Shown here in pieces: positions 49,560 through 62,176 of a stretch of 64,000 nt of DNA; the first letter of the stretch is position 1, and each line of letters begins with the position of its first letter. This DNA is from Amoebidium appalachense (Eukaryota > Ichthyosporea). The stretch is taken from assembly GCA_963693365.1 (NCBI GenBank), contig CAVNZM010000002.1, positions 6,138,001-6,202,000 of the forward strand, given 5' to 3'. A model generated the notes under the pieces. It worked only from the letters and a program-made list of their open reading frames with translations, ran no database searches and had not been told where the DNA came from. The translations under genes were made by a program, and so were the position numbers.

Positions 49560-49663
49560 CTGCGACCAGCATCAAATTATTATTTAAGGGTTACGCGTTT
49601 GGGATGGACAACTAAAGGCAGATGCTGTCCTCCACATGGTATATGTACACAAGAGATAGGGAG

Positions 49664-49703
49664 AGCAAGAGAGAGAGAGAGAGAGTGTGTGTGTGTGTGT
49701 GTT

Positions 49704-49737
<34 letters not shown>

Positions 49738-49784
49738 CGCGAGAGAGAGAGAGGGGGGGGGGGGGGGGGGGGGGGGGGAAAGGG

Positions 49785-49872
<88 letters not shown>
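49664..49872 (+). repeat. (GA)n / G-run purine tract with (GT)n block
   Basis: About 200 bp of almost pure purine strand interrupted by one (GT)n segment, ending in a roughly 75-bp (GA)n. Similar but shorter (GA)n tracts lie at 52085-52136 and 63858-63924. Confidence 0.95.
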
Positions 49873-50274
49873 AATCAAACACAGTGACTATGCCTCACTT
49901 GACTACAACTTGTGTGTGTGTGTGTGTTCGTGTGTGTGTGTGTGTGCGGGTGTGTGCGTGTGTGCGTGCTTGCGTGTGTGCGTGCGTGTGTGTGTGTTCG
50001 CGTGTGCGTGTGTGCATGTGTGCATGCGTGGGTGCGTGGGTGCGTGCGCACGTGTGTGTGTGCGTGCGTGCGTGCGTGCTTGCGTGCGTGCGTGCTGGCG
50101 TGCGCGTGTAGATGGCTAGGTGCGTGCGCACGTGTGTGGGTACGTGCGTGCGCGCATGACACTGTGGCTCGTACGTGCATCAATGTGTAAACCCGAGGCA
50201 ATTTAGAGAGGGAGAGAGGGTGAGACCGTTAGAGAAAAGGAGAGAATCTGATGGAGAGAGGTTGGGCAGTGAGA

Positions 50275-50773
50275 AGGCCCCAACCACATCGGCAGAATCA
50301 ACTTGCTGCAAGAAAAATTACTATCCCAAGAGCAGAATTATTGTGAAAAAAGCCAAATAATTCTACAAAACTTTAATTATATAATCTGCGACCCAGAGTA
50401 ATCTGGATCTGCTAAACGCAGATATATTCATATGTTTTGGTCTGCTAAAAACAGAACTACTCTGCTTGGAGCAGGCTTAGTCTGCTGCCGTGAGCAGAAT
50501 GTTCCTTCTGCTTTCTGCAGAATAATTCTGCTAGAAGTTGATTCTGTCTAAAAAGGAGAATATTGAGTCCGCTGAGTCTCAGAGCAGAACAATTCTGCAG
50601 CTGCAAAGAGATGAGAATGCATCATGCATGATCCTGCTCCAGCAGAATAATTCTGCTAAGGGCAGGATCATTCTGCTTTTGCAAATTAATTCTGCTACAG
50701 CAGGATTCTCTGCTTTAATATTGCAGAATAATATGCTCCGAGCAGGCTGATTCTCCCGATGTGGTTGGGCCCT
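50275..50773. mobile_element. 499-bp non-autonomous element with terminal inverted repeats (MITE-like)
   Basis: The ends AGGCCCCAACCACATCGG (50275) and, inverted, AGGGCCCAACCACATCGG (from 50773) form terminal inverted repeats that extend with mismatches over about 33 bp. GTGAGA flanks both sides directly (50269-50274 and 50774-50779), consistent with a 6-bp target duplication. The interior is built from many short AGCAGAAT and ATTCTGCT blocks in both orientations, so the whole element can fold on itself. No ORF of note. Family not assigned. Confidence 0.85.
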
Positions 50774-51190
50774 GTGAGATGGAGCCACATGCTCAATTGC
50801 AAGCAGACCTAACTGCAGGAGTAAACGATATTTAGCACAGTGTAACTAAGTACATATTATGCCATGGCCATTGCAATACCCCCCTCCCCCCCCCCCCCCC
50901 CCCCCCCCCCCTCCCCCCCCTCCCCCCCTCCTCCCCCTCCCTCCTGGGGTTCCTCCTGAATCGAACTACCGTCCTCGAGCTGGGTACAGCTACTATTTGC
51001 CTATCTGTTCGCTACCTTCGAATTCTTTCCATTGGCACAGCTAGTCCTCATGATTATCGTTTTCGCGCACGCGATAATAACAGTGTTTGTATAAAAATGA
51101 TCCATGTGCATGTAAAATGCATTGCATGACGGGGCCGGCCGTGGTGCGTAGCCGTTCAACTGTCAAATTTATAATTTTGTGGCCAACATT

Positions 51191-51635
51191 TCAAATATCA
51201 GTGATGTAGGTGAAAAGCATGCCTGCGCAGATAGCAGTGTAGACTAGATGGATGGCCCGGGCTGCATCCATGCACGGCATCGCATACACAAGCACCAGAA
51301 ACACCGGTACCCAAGTACTCGGAGTCCCTGCTCAGACGTCTCCCCCTAGCCCCCCCCCTCCCCCCCCCCCTCCCCCCCCCTCCCCCCCCCTCCCCCCCCC
51401 CCCTCCCCCCCCCCCCCCCCCCCCCCACACACACACACAGCGGCATGCCCCCAACAAAAAGAGGCATGTATGCCTAACTAACTAAGAAAAACACCAATGC
51501 GCTTAAATTACTACCCACTCACAGCCAAACCCCCCCCCCCCCCCCCTTCCTCAAGGCACACGTGCACAAACACATACTATTGGACAGACACGGCCCTTCT
51601 CTCCTACCGCGGCTTTCCTCGCCCCTCGGATCCAG
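51191..51635 (-). CDS. Possible 3' exons of an unidentified membrane protein gene
   Basis: Exon 51327-51191 follows CTGAGCAG and encodes TPSTWVPVFLVLVYAMPCMD and AIHLVYTAICAGMLFTYITD, two hydrophobic segments, then a stop. A 28-nt exon 51635-51608 (LDPRGEESR) with donor GTAGGA fits its phase. Upstream exons are not resolved because 51.7-53.1 kb is dominated by C/G runs and GT/GA repeats. No family recognised. Confidence 0.35.
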
Positions 51636-52081
51636 CTAAGGGATTCTTGATTTTGAAACGGGGAGGGGGGTAGTAGTAACTTGGGGGGGGGGGGGGGGGG
51701 GGGGGGAGGGGGGGGGCCTTTGGACAGGTGGGTCCCCCCCCCCCCCCCCCCCCCTCCCCCCCCCCCCACCCCCTCCGGCTAGCGGGGGAGGAGGGGGGGG
51801 GGGACCCGCCCACATGATAGATAGGCTGACATCATGTGAAAGTTTCAAATATATCAGATAACCTGATCACAAAATATAAATCGTACTCTTATCAGCAGCA
51901 GTTTACATACAACGCCCAAACGTAAACATTGACGCTAACTAATAGGATTCCTTGATCACTTACAACTCAGCCATAACGTTCCATACAGTCATACTCCCCC
52001 TCCCCCCCCCCCCCCCCCCTACCCCCTCCCCTCTGCCCCCTCCCCCCCCCCCCCCCCGGGGGGGGGGGGCACGAACGGGTG

Positions 52082-52141
<60 letters not shown>

Positions 52142-52265
52142 AAGTGTGTGTGTGTGTGTGTTAAACTTTGTGTGTGTGTGTGTTTGTGTGTGTGTGTGGC
52201 ACTGTATGTGCGTGTGTGTGCGTGTGTGTGTGCGTGTATGCGCGCATGCGCGCATGCGCGAGTGC

Positions 52266-52342
<77 letters not shown>

Positions 52343-52864
52343 TGTGACACTGTTTGTGTACATACAGTGTCATGCGTGTGTGTGTGTGTGTATGTGCGTG
52401 TGCGTGTACGGCCGCGCATGCGCGCGCGCGCGTGTGTGCATGTAAGGGTGCACGCGCCCGTGTGTTGTGGTGCATGTGTGTATGTGCACGTGAGTGTGTG
52501 TATAGGGGGGGGGGGGAGAGAGAGAAGTGTGTGTTGTGTGCGTATTGGGGGGGGGGGGGGGGGGGGGGAGGGGGGCGGGAAGAGGAGGGGGATATGCATC
52601 AGTGGCCAAAACGAATACCGTCTTTGGTGGGTGGAATTTTCGGAGACTTTTTAATACCATAATCACGCGCATGCAGCGGGGGAAGGGGGGAGGGAGGGGG
52701 AGGGGGGAGGGGGGAGGACCCACCACCCCACTCGGCCAGGTGGGTCCCTCTCCCCCCGGAGGGGGGTGGGGTAACCCACCCACCCATGCGGCCCTTAAAG
52801 GGGGGGGGGGGGGGGGGGGGGAGGGGGTGGAGGGTACCACCAGGGGGGACGTCGATATTTACCC

Positions 52865-52897
<33 letters not shown>

Positions 52898-53005
52898 CCA
52901 TTCTCAAATTCAAAAATCCCTAACTACTGTAGTACCCACTCAAGGCCCGCAAGTTAACCCTCCCCTCCCCCCTCCCCCCAAAAAGTACCCCCGCCCCCCC
53001 CCCCC

Positions 53006-53039
<34 letters not shown>

Positions 53040-53160
53040 ACCCATCCCCCCTAATATTAGGTTCTTTGGGAATCCATTGTCCGGGCCCAAAAAAAAAAAG
53101 AAAAAAAAAAGTTTGGGGAATTCAAACCCTTTTTTCGGGAATTTCGTTGCATAGATAGCG
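51636..53160. other. Simple-repeat region, no resolved gene
   Basis: Alternating G-runs, C-runs, (GA)n (52085-52136) and (GT)n (52262-52340). A short open stretch at 52600-52680 is readable on both strands (minus: [13 protein letters not shown]) but has no clear splice context. Confidence 0.5.
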
Positions 53161-53245
53161 GACACGTCACACGTGTATGTAGAGTTTGTGGACCAAAGAT
53201 TTGGCGCCAAATTTAAAGTGCTAAATCTGATTGGGCGGGCTGGGC
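53161..53245. promoter_or_regulatory. Promoter-like block: E2F palindrome, CCAAT box, GC box
   Basis: TTTGGCGCCAAA at 53200-53211 is a perfect palindrome matching the E2F/DP consensus. ATTGG near 53230 is followed directly by GCGGGCTGGG. ACGTCACACGTGT lies just before. The gene it serves is uncertain; it may be the unresolved minus-strand membrane protein. Confidence 0.4.
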
Positions 53246-53845
53246 AGTGGCGGTGGCACTCACGTCTCACAGGCTCCTCGCTGAGCCTGGCCCTTTTGCA
53301 ATTAGGGCTGTAACTTGTAAGCCCAACCCTTTGTACAATAGAAAAAAATATCAAGTAGAAATTTTTATTATTATTCATGTTGTATATGTTTGTCTATTTT
53401 GCTTCCATCATCCATTCCTGCAGCTGCGCGCGGGGAGGATCTGAGTCGAGGTGACGTTATAACGTTGTTTGTACACATGTTATCAGTTACTTCGATTCTA
53501 TTGGATCGTCAGGCGGCAATATGCCTCAGCACAACACTAATCAACACAAGGGATCTAGACGGAACCACGTTACCAAGAACGACAAAGTTTTCAACAAAAT
53601 GTATTATTTTTTGTTCTACACCCCTGTATAAGTATAAAAGACCTGGCATTGAAAAAGGTACATAATGCTGCTGCACCATTAAAGTGAAAGGAGCTATAAA
53701 ATTAGCGGTAAAAGTACCCTTTCCATCGTGCACGAATCTCTGGGCATTTCAATTTAAAGTTTCAAAATATAAAAGGGGGCTCCGAATGGTTGTAAATCAC
53801 ACAAGACATCTACCGCGATTGTGCGACTATGCTGGGAGTGCGGAC

Positions 53846-53935
53846 ACAAGCATATAAAGCGCAGGCCCACACCAGTCTACACTCAGGTTGAACAGCTCCC
53901 GAGGACTCCGGACAACGGTAAGTTTATGCAAAGCT
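53846..53935 (+). promoter_or_regulatory. TATA-like promoter followed by a 5' splice site
   Basis: CATATAAAGCGC at about 53850 is followed about 70 bp downstream by ACAACGGTAAGTTTA, a strong donor. No ATG-led ORF continues from it, so a spliced non-coding or unrecognised transcript is possible. Confidence 0.3.
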
Positions 53936-54227
53936 TTTCGTCGGCCACTCAGCACCGACCACATTGCCGTTGCTAAGCGATGGCACATTACTAGAGTCCT
54001 TGCTGCACTGAGGCCTGGTGGATGGAGTGCAGGAAGCACCTGCCTTAGAGGTAACATTGTCTTGGTTTTGATGATACCGATGCCTTCCCTCATGGATAAT
54101 TTCCAGCATTATATATCACAGTCGTGCCCTCCCTGCAGGAAATCTGTGGACACCACAACATGCTGCCTCAGATACCCTAGCCAACAACAGAGCTTGGAGA
54201 GACCAGCACCGAAATGACCGTGGGCGC

Positions 54228-54960
54228 TAAGGTGGGGTTTGCAGTGTGCTACCTAATTCTGCCCTCTCCCCCCCTTCTTCTCCCCTGTGACGTAGCAAGG
54301 AGGGGGTGCCATTGAGTTACCTTTGGGTGCCTACCAACCCTTGCTACGGGACAGGCAAGACTCTAGTGTGTGCAGATCACTTAGGCTGCCCTGGTCCTCT
54401 GCATATGGCTGGGCACTCTCACATGGTTTGATCTCTCTTGCTACATGCCCCGCCGTCCGTCGTGACTGATTATTCCCGGCGGGCCCATGGCAGCTGCGTG
54501 GCCCTCAATCCTGTGCGGGCACGTTAGTGTACTGCACATGTAGCTTTCATGAAAACAGCTAGGCCGGAGAAACTCGCCCCAGACTTGCCGTAGAACATAA
54601 GGTGGGGTTAGCCGTGTTCTCTTTGGTACCTCTGTTAACCCTTTCTCTTTCCCTGTAACATAGCAAGGAGGGTACCCTGTTACGCCCGTGTGGTACCTAC
54701 CAACCCTTGCTACGGTGCAGGCAAGACTCTAGTGTGTGCAGAGCAAGCTCATGGTATGCCCTGCCCTCTGCACAAGGCTGGGTCCCTTTTTCGTTTATGT
54801 GCCCTTCTCCCCCTGTGTCGTAGCAAGGAGGGTACTGTCACAGGTACCCTGTTACGCCTGGGGTACCTACCAACCCTTGCCACGGTGCAGGCAAGACTCT
54901 AGTGTGTGCAGAGCAAGCTCATGGTATGATACTGGCCCTCTGCACATGGCTGGGCCCCTA
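54228..54960 (+). repeat. Tandem repeats with a conserved hairpin, candidate structured RNA
   Basis: Three related blocks have cores at about 54294-54350, 54660-54715 and 54825-54885. Each core has GTAGCAAGGAGG (or CATAGCAAGG) followed 25-50 bp later by CCTACCAACCCTTGCTAC, giving an outer 8-10-bp stem, plus an inner pair GGTACC/GGTACC. In the first copy both inner arms read GGTGCC, so pairing survives as G-U wobbles. Each is followed by GCAAGACTCTAGTGTGTGCAG. Larger units start with TAAGGTGGGGTT at 54232 and 54600. No protein is convincing in any frame. Confidence 0.6.
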
Positions 54961-55919
54961 TAACTGTTATGGCCGTGCTAACCCCCATTCACCCACACAG
55001 GCACTAGCCCATGAGCTGGTCAACCATGCAGGTCGGGGCCTAAGAGCACCGTGCCCCGCTGGCCGAATGCCTGTGTGTGCCAGCACCTGACATGACGAAA
55101 CAAGCCACGGCAGTGCCCCTAGCCTGGTAGGGTCCAGCCTTAAGGAACGGCATCCTGACCTGCGCGCACATTGGTTCGGCAGATGTGTTTACGGTGTCTT
55201 ATTGTCTTCCGGGGCATGACCTGCTGGGCACCTAGCCCAGTAATATCGTGCAGGCGTCCACCTTGTTGCCACCGCACGCCCGAAAGCTTCATCTGCAGAC
55301 GGCACACACATGGATACGTCACAATATACTCGTGCTCACGTGATAAACCTGCACCAGCTACGTATACTGCAGTAAACCTAGACTTGCTGAAGTAAAATTA
55401 TTTGGCGACGTTCACACGAAGTGTACGTATGCATATATGCACTATGGTATGGTACTCTGCATCTGCTGCAGTAGCAGCAATTGGATCTACACGCTTGTTC
55501 ATAGGGTGTGCGTTATACTCTACGTCGACTCGTTATAACACGTATATTTGATGTCCATTACTCTGGCTTTATCATGTACATTACACAGCAATCAATTACA
55601 CGTACTTGCATCGTCAATAATAGCATTTCACTGTGCCGTAATAGAACAACATGTACCATCATGATGCAGTAGTAGAACTACATATACCAGTGTACTCGCT
55701 ATTTGCTACACCATGCTACAGTAGCATTTCAGATAATGGTTCTCAACAAATAAAGCATGTCGTCGTTTGAGCAGTCAAGCAACCATAAGTGTTATATGGT
55801 GGCCTTGGTTCATACATGCAGATTGATCATTCAGTGTCCGTGCATTATGAATTATCAATAGCTGCTCAATCAGCATATCCACAAAATTTCATTACCAGAA
55901 GACACTAATAAGAATTCGA

Positions 55920-55950
<31 letters not shown>

Positions 55951-55990
55951 TTCTCCTTTCATTTACACATACGAACGTGCACACCCATGT
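54961..55990. other. Non-coding region upstream of nothing identified
   Basis: Composition is ordinary to AT-rich with a C-run at 55922-55950. ORFs are short and unremarkable. TTTGGCGACGTTCAC at about 55400 resembles retroelement primer-binding sites, but no long terminal repeats were found. Confidence 0.45.
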
Positions 55991-55993
55991 CCC

Positions 55994-56649
55994 CTACCAC
56001 GTAGTCTTGAATGGTGTCTGCAAATCCACACGATAATTCCCGTCAGCCCCTGGCCTCGGCTTACTGCCCCTACCCCGTCCTCGGCCCCTTGCCCCTCTCC
56101 CCCTGTCTCCAGCATTCGGCCCACCACCTCCCCTCCCCCGTGAATTCCCACCCCCGTACGTGTTCCCTCCGTAACCATCTCCACGTCTGTACGTGTCTGC
56201 TCCTCCCCCCGGGTAACCCCCTGCCTGTGGCTGTAACTCTCCATACATCCCAAACGTGGGTGCGGCATACCCACCTTGCCACCCGTCATATCCGTGGGAT
56301 GTTGGTGGCAAAAATGCATCCCCATATTGCCCATATGTGTTTGGTGTGCCCCCACCCCCATATTGCCCGTATGTGTTTGGTGCCACTGGGCCCCCACCGT
56401 CATTGTAGCCGCCCTGGGGCCCACCACCAAACCCTCCTCTTCCTCTCCCTCTTCCCCGGCCTCTCCCCCTCCCCCTTCCTTCGATCCGTGCACCTGCTGA
56501 GTAACTCGTATCCGAGCCTTCTAATTGGGTCCCTTCGACGGTTCCTGGTTTGGCCGGGTGGTTTGGATGATCCCAGGGCCATCTTGTGGCCGGATCGTAG
56601 ACTGTCTCAAGATAAGCTTTGGCCTTCTCGGCACCGTCAAACTGCGCCA

Positions 56650-56706
<57 letters not shown>

Positions 56707-57065
56707 TGTGAGTGTGCATGTGTGTATGCTTGTGCATGTGAGTGCGTCTGTGTGTATGCTTGTGCATGTGAGTGCGCCTGTGTGTATGTGCATGTGAGTG
56801 CGCCTGTGTGTATGCTTGTGCATGTGAGTGCGCCTGTGTGTATGTGCATGGGAGTGCGCCTGTGTGTATGTGCATGTTATTTTGTAGGCCAAGAGGAACG
56901 AGGGACATGGGAGTTAGCCGCATGTACTAACAAGGTCCATTATGCGTGTACTGCATTAGTGTGCATCACCATCTACCCTCTGTTGTGTACTGCATTAGTG
57001 TGCATCACCATCTACCCTCTGTTGTAATCAAAATACATGCACACCACTTCCAGATCTTGTTCAAG

Positions 57066-57106
<41 letters not shown>

Positions 57107-57285
57107 AAAAAAAAAAAAAGGGCCTTGTCTTTCCGTAGTCTCAGAGAGGTAGCCCCTACCCCACCAACACTTACAAGTGCATTCGCCTAGGCACTCACTC
57201 ACTCCCCGACAAACTAGTGATGCATCTGTGTATCCCCCCCCCCCCCTCCTTCTCTCTCAAAAAAAGAAGTAAAAAAAACATGCAT

Positions 57286-57327
<42 letters not shown>

Positions 57328-57632
57328 CGCGCGTGCACGCGCACGCACCTGGTGGTTGACCCCTATACCCTCAGCAATCTTCTCCCCCCGCCAGAACACC
57401 CCCATCACAAACTGCTTGCAGCCCCCGGCAAGTGTCTCCCCAACCACCCTGCAGACCCGTCAGTAAGAGAGAGAGTATATGGGAAGAGAGGGGCGTTTGG
57501 CGGGGCGGGAGGGTCCTTTATTCTTACTGTTATTGTTTGTTTCTTCCCCCCTTTCTTATTTCTCTCTTTCTTTCTTTTTTTTCTTGTCTTTTTTTCTCTT
57601 TCTTTCTTTCTTTTCTTTTTTTTTTTTTTGGT

Positions 57633-57664
<32 letters not shown>

Positions 57665-58229
57665 CGTCTTCTGGCACGGCTGTGGCCCTTTGCTTTAGAT
57701 AATCTAGAATATCTTTCCATCCAACAATTCACAGAACAATTGCATGCCTCCCTTGTGTTTCCGCTTTTTCTTAGGTATCTGCTACATGAAAGAAAAACGA
57801 AGAGAAGAAAGACGGTGGGAGAACTGGACTTGAGTCTCAAGAGCTAGTGAAGTGGGCAAGGGTATGTGTGTGTGTGGTGTGTATTGCTGAGACTGTGTGT
57901 TGGGGAGACGGACGAAGTGTGTGGGGGATGTGGGGGAGGCGGGATGTGTTACTGTGTTCATGTGTGCAGATGTGTGTATGGGTTTGTTTGGATATTACGT
58001 GTGCATGTGTAGTGGTGGTGGTGATGGTCAAAAGCGAAAGGGGGGGGGCTCCGGGGGGGGTGGCGGGAGGGGGGAGAAGGGGGGGGGGGGGGGGGGGGGT
58101 AGGGCTGTACTCATATGTGGGGACGTTGCCCTTGTTGTCCATGCGGCTCAAACAGTACTGTTGCAGGTAGGTCTTGGGGTCCAGCCACTCCTGATACTCT
58201 ATAATGTCCCCTAGGCGCGACAGTACCAC

Positions 58230-58295
<66 letters not shown>

Positions 58296-58612
58296 TGCGT
58301 GTGTGTGTGTGCAGGTGTGTGCCTGTGTGCAGGTGTGTGTGAACGTGCCACTGTAATTGAACGCGACAAGCGTAATGGAAACTCTTCAGTTTTGTGTGCA
58401 TACGGGTGTGCATGGGTGTTCATGTACGTGAGCAACCCACTCTGTTTCTCTGTCTGTCAGCTGTTATCAATGGTCCATTATTTCTCTGATGCACATGAGT
58501 GGCCAAGGAGTTGCACGGTAGCAGCTAAGAATCTGAACCTACAAATGGCACATGCCAAAATGATATGCAAATACCCACCCATGCATGCCGCATGCCCTTT
58601 GCTAGTTCGTAA

Positions 58613-58659
<47 letters not shown>

Positions 58660-59829
58660 TTCCCCCCCCCCTTGCCCCCCGGGGTGGTCGCCGGGAACCC
58701 TGTGAGTCTGTGACACGAATATTCCAAGCATCATATTTAGAGGGGGTTATTTTGGGGTTTTGGATCGAGTCAGACCCCGAATGGTTTTATGCAATGTGAG
58801 TGGCATGATGCGCACCTGCTTGACCCGAAAGAGCCAACACATTTGACCTAAACGAAAATCCATTCATCCCCATTGAAGATTCCAATAAAAATAAAGTGTT
58901 GTAGGTCACCTATATGAGGTCTTTCAAAGAGCATGACAATACCCATCCCCCCCCCCCCCCCCCCCCCCCCCTGCCCCCTCCTCTCTACCACACCCCTACA
59001 ACCACCTGCCACCCACCTGCACAAAGACGGCAGCAGCCACCAAACCCTGGTCCACATAGATGGCCCCAACAAACGCTGAGAAAGAACACCGTCAGCATGT
59101 GCACATGCACATTAGCACGTGCACAAACATGGAGATGCACGTGCACACACACATGGACATAAGCACGTACACACACGTGGACATGCACGTGCACACCTAC
59201 ACATCTGCACGTGCGCACAAGGACACATGCACACTAAAACATATCCGGGTAAATGCACGAGCAGATAGACATGCAAAGATACCTTTTGTATGCATTGGTC
59301 TTCGCACTTGCAAAGCAACAGCAAGGAGAGGACTGCATACAGGCACACATACCAATATACAATCCTAACCCAATGAATGTTACACACACCAATACACAAT
59401 CCTAACCCAATGAATGTTGCACATACCAATACACAATCCTAACCCAATGAATGTTGCACATACCAATACACAATCCTAACCCAATGAATGTTGCACATAT
59501 CAATACACAATCCTAACCTAATATATGCTGCACATACCAATACACAATCCTAACCCAATGAATATTACACATACCAATATACAATCCTAACCCAATGAAT
59601 GTTTCGCAAACAGGGAGCGAAGGCATTGCAATACCACAGCCCCCTAGCCCAATATTTCCTAATGATCTCCCGGCTGAAGAATGGGTTGGCTCGTGTGCCT
59701 GTGTCTGCTCTGTGTGCGTACGATACATATGTGGCGGGGGCAAGTGGTGCATGTTTATGTTTAGGTGTAAATGTGTGTGGGTCTAGATGGCCGTGGTGAT
59801 GGGGTTTGGGGAGGAGAAAAAAGGTGTGC

Positions 59830-59884
<55 letters not shown>

Positions 59885-59934
59885 CGCGCGAGCACGCACG
59901 CGCAGGCGAGTGTGCACGGCGGGGGGAGAGGGAG

Positions 59935-59974
<40 letters not shown>

Positions 59975-60236
59975 CTGGCACCTTCGAAAAGATCAGCAAG
60001 AAAGGTGGCTTCTGCCTGATATACAGTGGCTGAATGCTGCGGGGGGAAATGATTGGTTGGTCAGTAGCCGAAATTCAAGGGGTGAAGGCACACAACGAAT
60101 TAACAAGAAATTAAACCTAACTTTAAAAAAGAAACTCGAGAGGACGGACGTGTGGGGGAGCACATGAGGGGGAGAGAAGAGGGGGGGGGGGGGGGGGGGG
60201 GAGGGGGGGAGGAAGGGTCATGGGGCCGCAGTGTGT

Positions 60237-60299
<63 letters not shown>

Positions 60300-62123
60300 A
60301 GTGTGTGTGTGTGTGAGTATGTGTGTGTTGGGGGAGGGTTCACATACCACGGAGGAACCGAACGATGTGTAGTGGGTCAGGCCCACGCTATTGGCTGCCC
60401 GTCCAAGCACTCGATTATTCACCAACGCATTACGCAGTAGCTGGGGGGGGGGGGGGGGGGGGGGGGGGGAGGGAGGTTAACACCGACATAAAAGGTGGGA
60501 AAGGGGAGGTCAAGGGTGGGGAAAGAAGGTGATAGTGTGTGTGACTTGCTAAGTCTCATCACATGTAGGGGGGGGGGGGGGGGGGGGGGGGGGTAGAAGG
60601 AAAGGTTGTGTCGGTTCGAAGGTGAAGGTGTTTTCCCGATTTTATATCAATACTTTTCATATTTTTTTCAAAAAATGGTAATATATGTCAACACACACGG
60701 TCCTGTATGTATGTGTGACACACACGTGCACGATTGAAACATGCCGTTGTGCACATGTACACTCACATACACAAACCTGTATTATAACTCTTTTGATTCC
60801 ACCACGCCCACCCACGCACACATACAGCCACGTGTTTTTCTTTCCAGCACCTACCGTGAGGTGACCCTGGTTGTGGTCTGGGAATGTCTTGTAGAGATAC
60901 AAGCTGACAAGGTGGCTGAGAATGGCATCACCGACATACTCCAGCCGCTGGTTGTTGCCCCTGTTGCCCCGTGATTAGCACGTGATCGGCACGTGATCAG
61001 CATGTGGTGCGCACGTGGAGTGTGCACGTGCTGCCGCCCCTTATTCCTGCCTGCAACCAAACCAGACATGATGCTAGAAAGGGATGGACGAGGCACGGTA
61101 GAGGTGCAGGCCTGGCTAGCGAGTGTTTACTGAAAAGACAAGAAAGGAGACTTCGTACATGCCCTTTGCCTCCCCCCCTCCCCCCTCCCCCCCCCCCCCC
61201 CCTCCCTCCCTCGGTTCCCTCCCGAACACACACATCATACCTCCCCTGCATTCCTTGCCAATGATTGATGAACACACACACACACCCACACACCTGCCCG
61301 GGCCTGATGTTCCAGCCGACGAGTGAGTAAGGGCTCTAGCCATGAGCCGCAGGTGGTTGAACTGCAGCCCAAGTGACTCCTCAAGGGGCAAGAGCCGCTG
61401 GGTGCCAACACGTCAGTGCCTGAAAGAGAAGGCGGGAAGGGGGGGGGGGGGGGGGGGGGATGGGGGGAAGGGGGGGGGTAAGAGGAGGAGGAGGGAGGAG
61501 GGGGCAGGGGGGTGGAGGCGGGAAGGTTGCATGTCTTCACATGCACACGAACATGACAACCATCCCCCCTACCCCCCTCCCCCTCCCCCCCCCCCCCCGC
61601 CCCCCGTCCGTCCCCTCCCTTTCCACACACAAAACAAAAAAATGCAGGCATCCCCCCCCCCCCCCCCCCCCCCCCTCCTCCCTCCTTTCCCCTTTACAAG
61701 AACACAATGACGTGCCCCCTCCCCCCCCCCCCCCTTCCCCCTCACCCACCTGCAGTTCGGGCTGCTTCTCAATCAGGTGGCGGTCTGTGCCAGGGCAGTC
61801 CATGCGCAGAGGATGCTCGGGGGGTTGGTTCCACACTGCACGAAGTGTCAGGTGCGTGGATGGCAATGTGCCGAGTCTTTATCTCCCTCCCCCTCTACTT
61901 CTTCACGGGGACTCCCCCTTTTTGTTTCTTTCTATTTACTTCCCACCCTCTCTACCTCTTCAAATTATAAATCACTACCAACCTTGCCATCTCCCCCCTC
62001 TCTCTATCTTCTCATGACACCCCCCCCACCCCCCCACCCACAAACCCTCCCCCCGCCCGCCTGCCTCTTCAAGTTATCTGTGTGGTGTGTAATCTCGTGA
62101 GCACATATGTCGTTACACAAATG

Positions 62124-62176
<53 letters not shown>

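Noticed and set aside
53440-55420. Possible LTR retrotransposon (TATA box, primer-binding-like TTTGGCGACG)
   Set aside because: No matching long terminal repeats, polypurine tract or gag/pol frame was found.
59351-59606. Spaced repeats that might suggest a CRISPR array
   Set aside because: The units are contiguous tandem copies without unique spacers, inside an intron of a eukaryotic gene.
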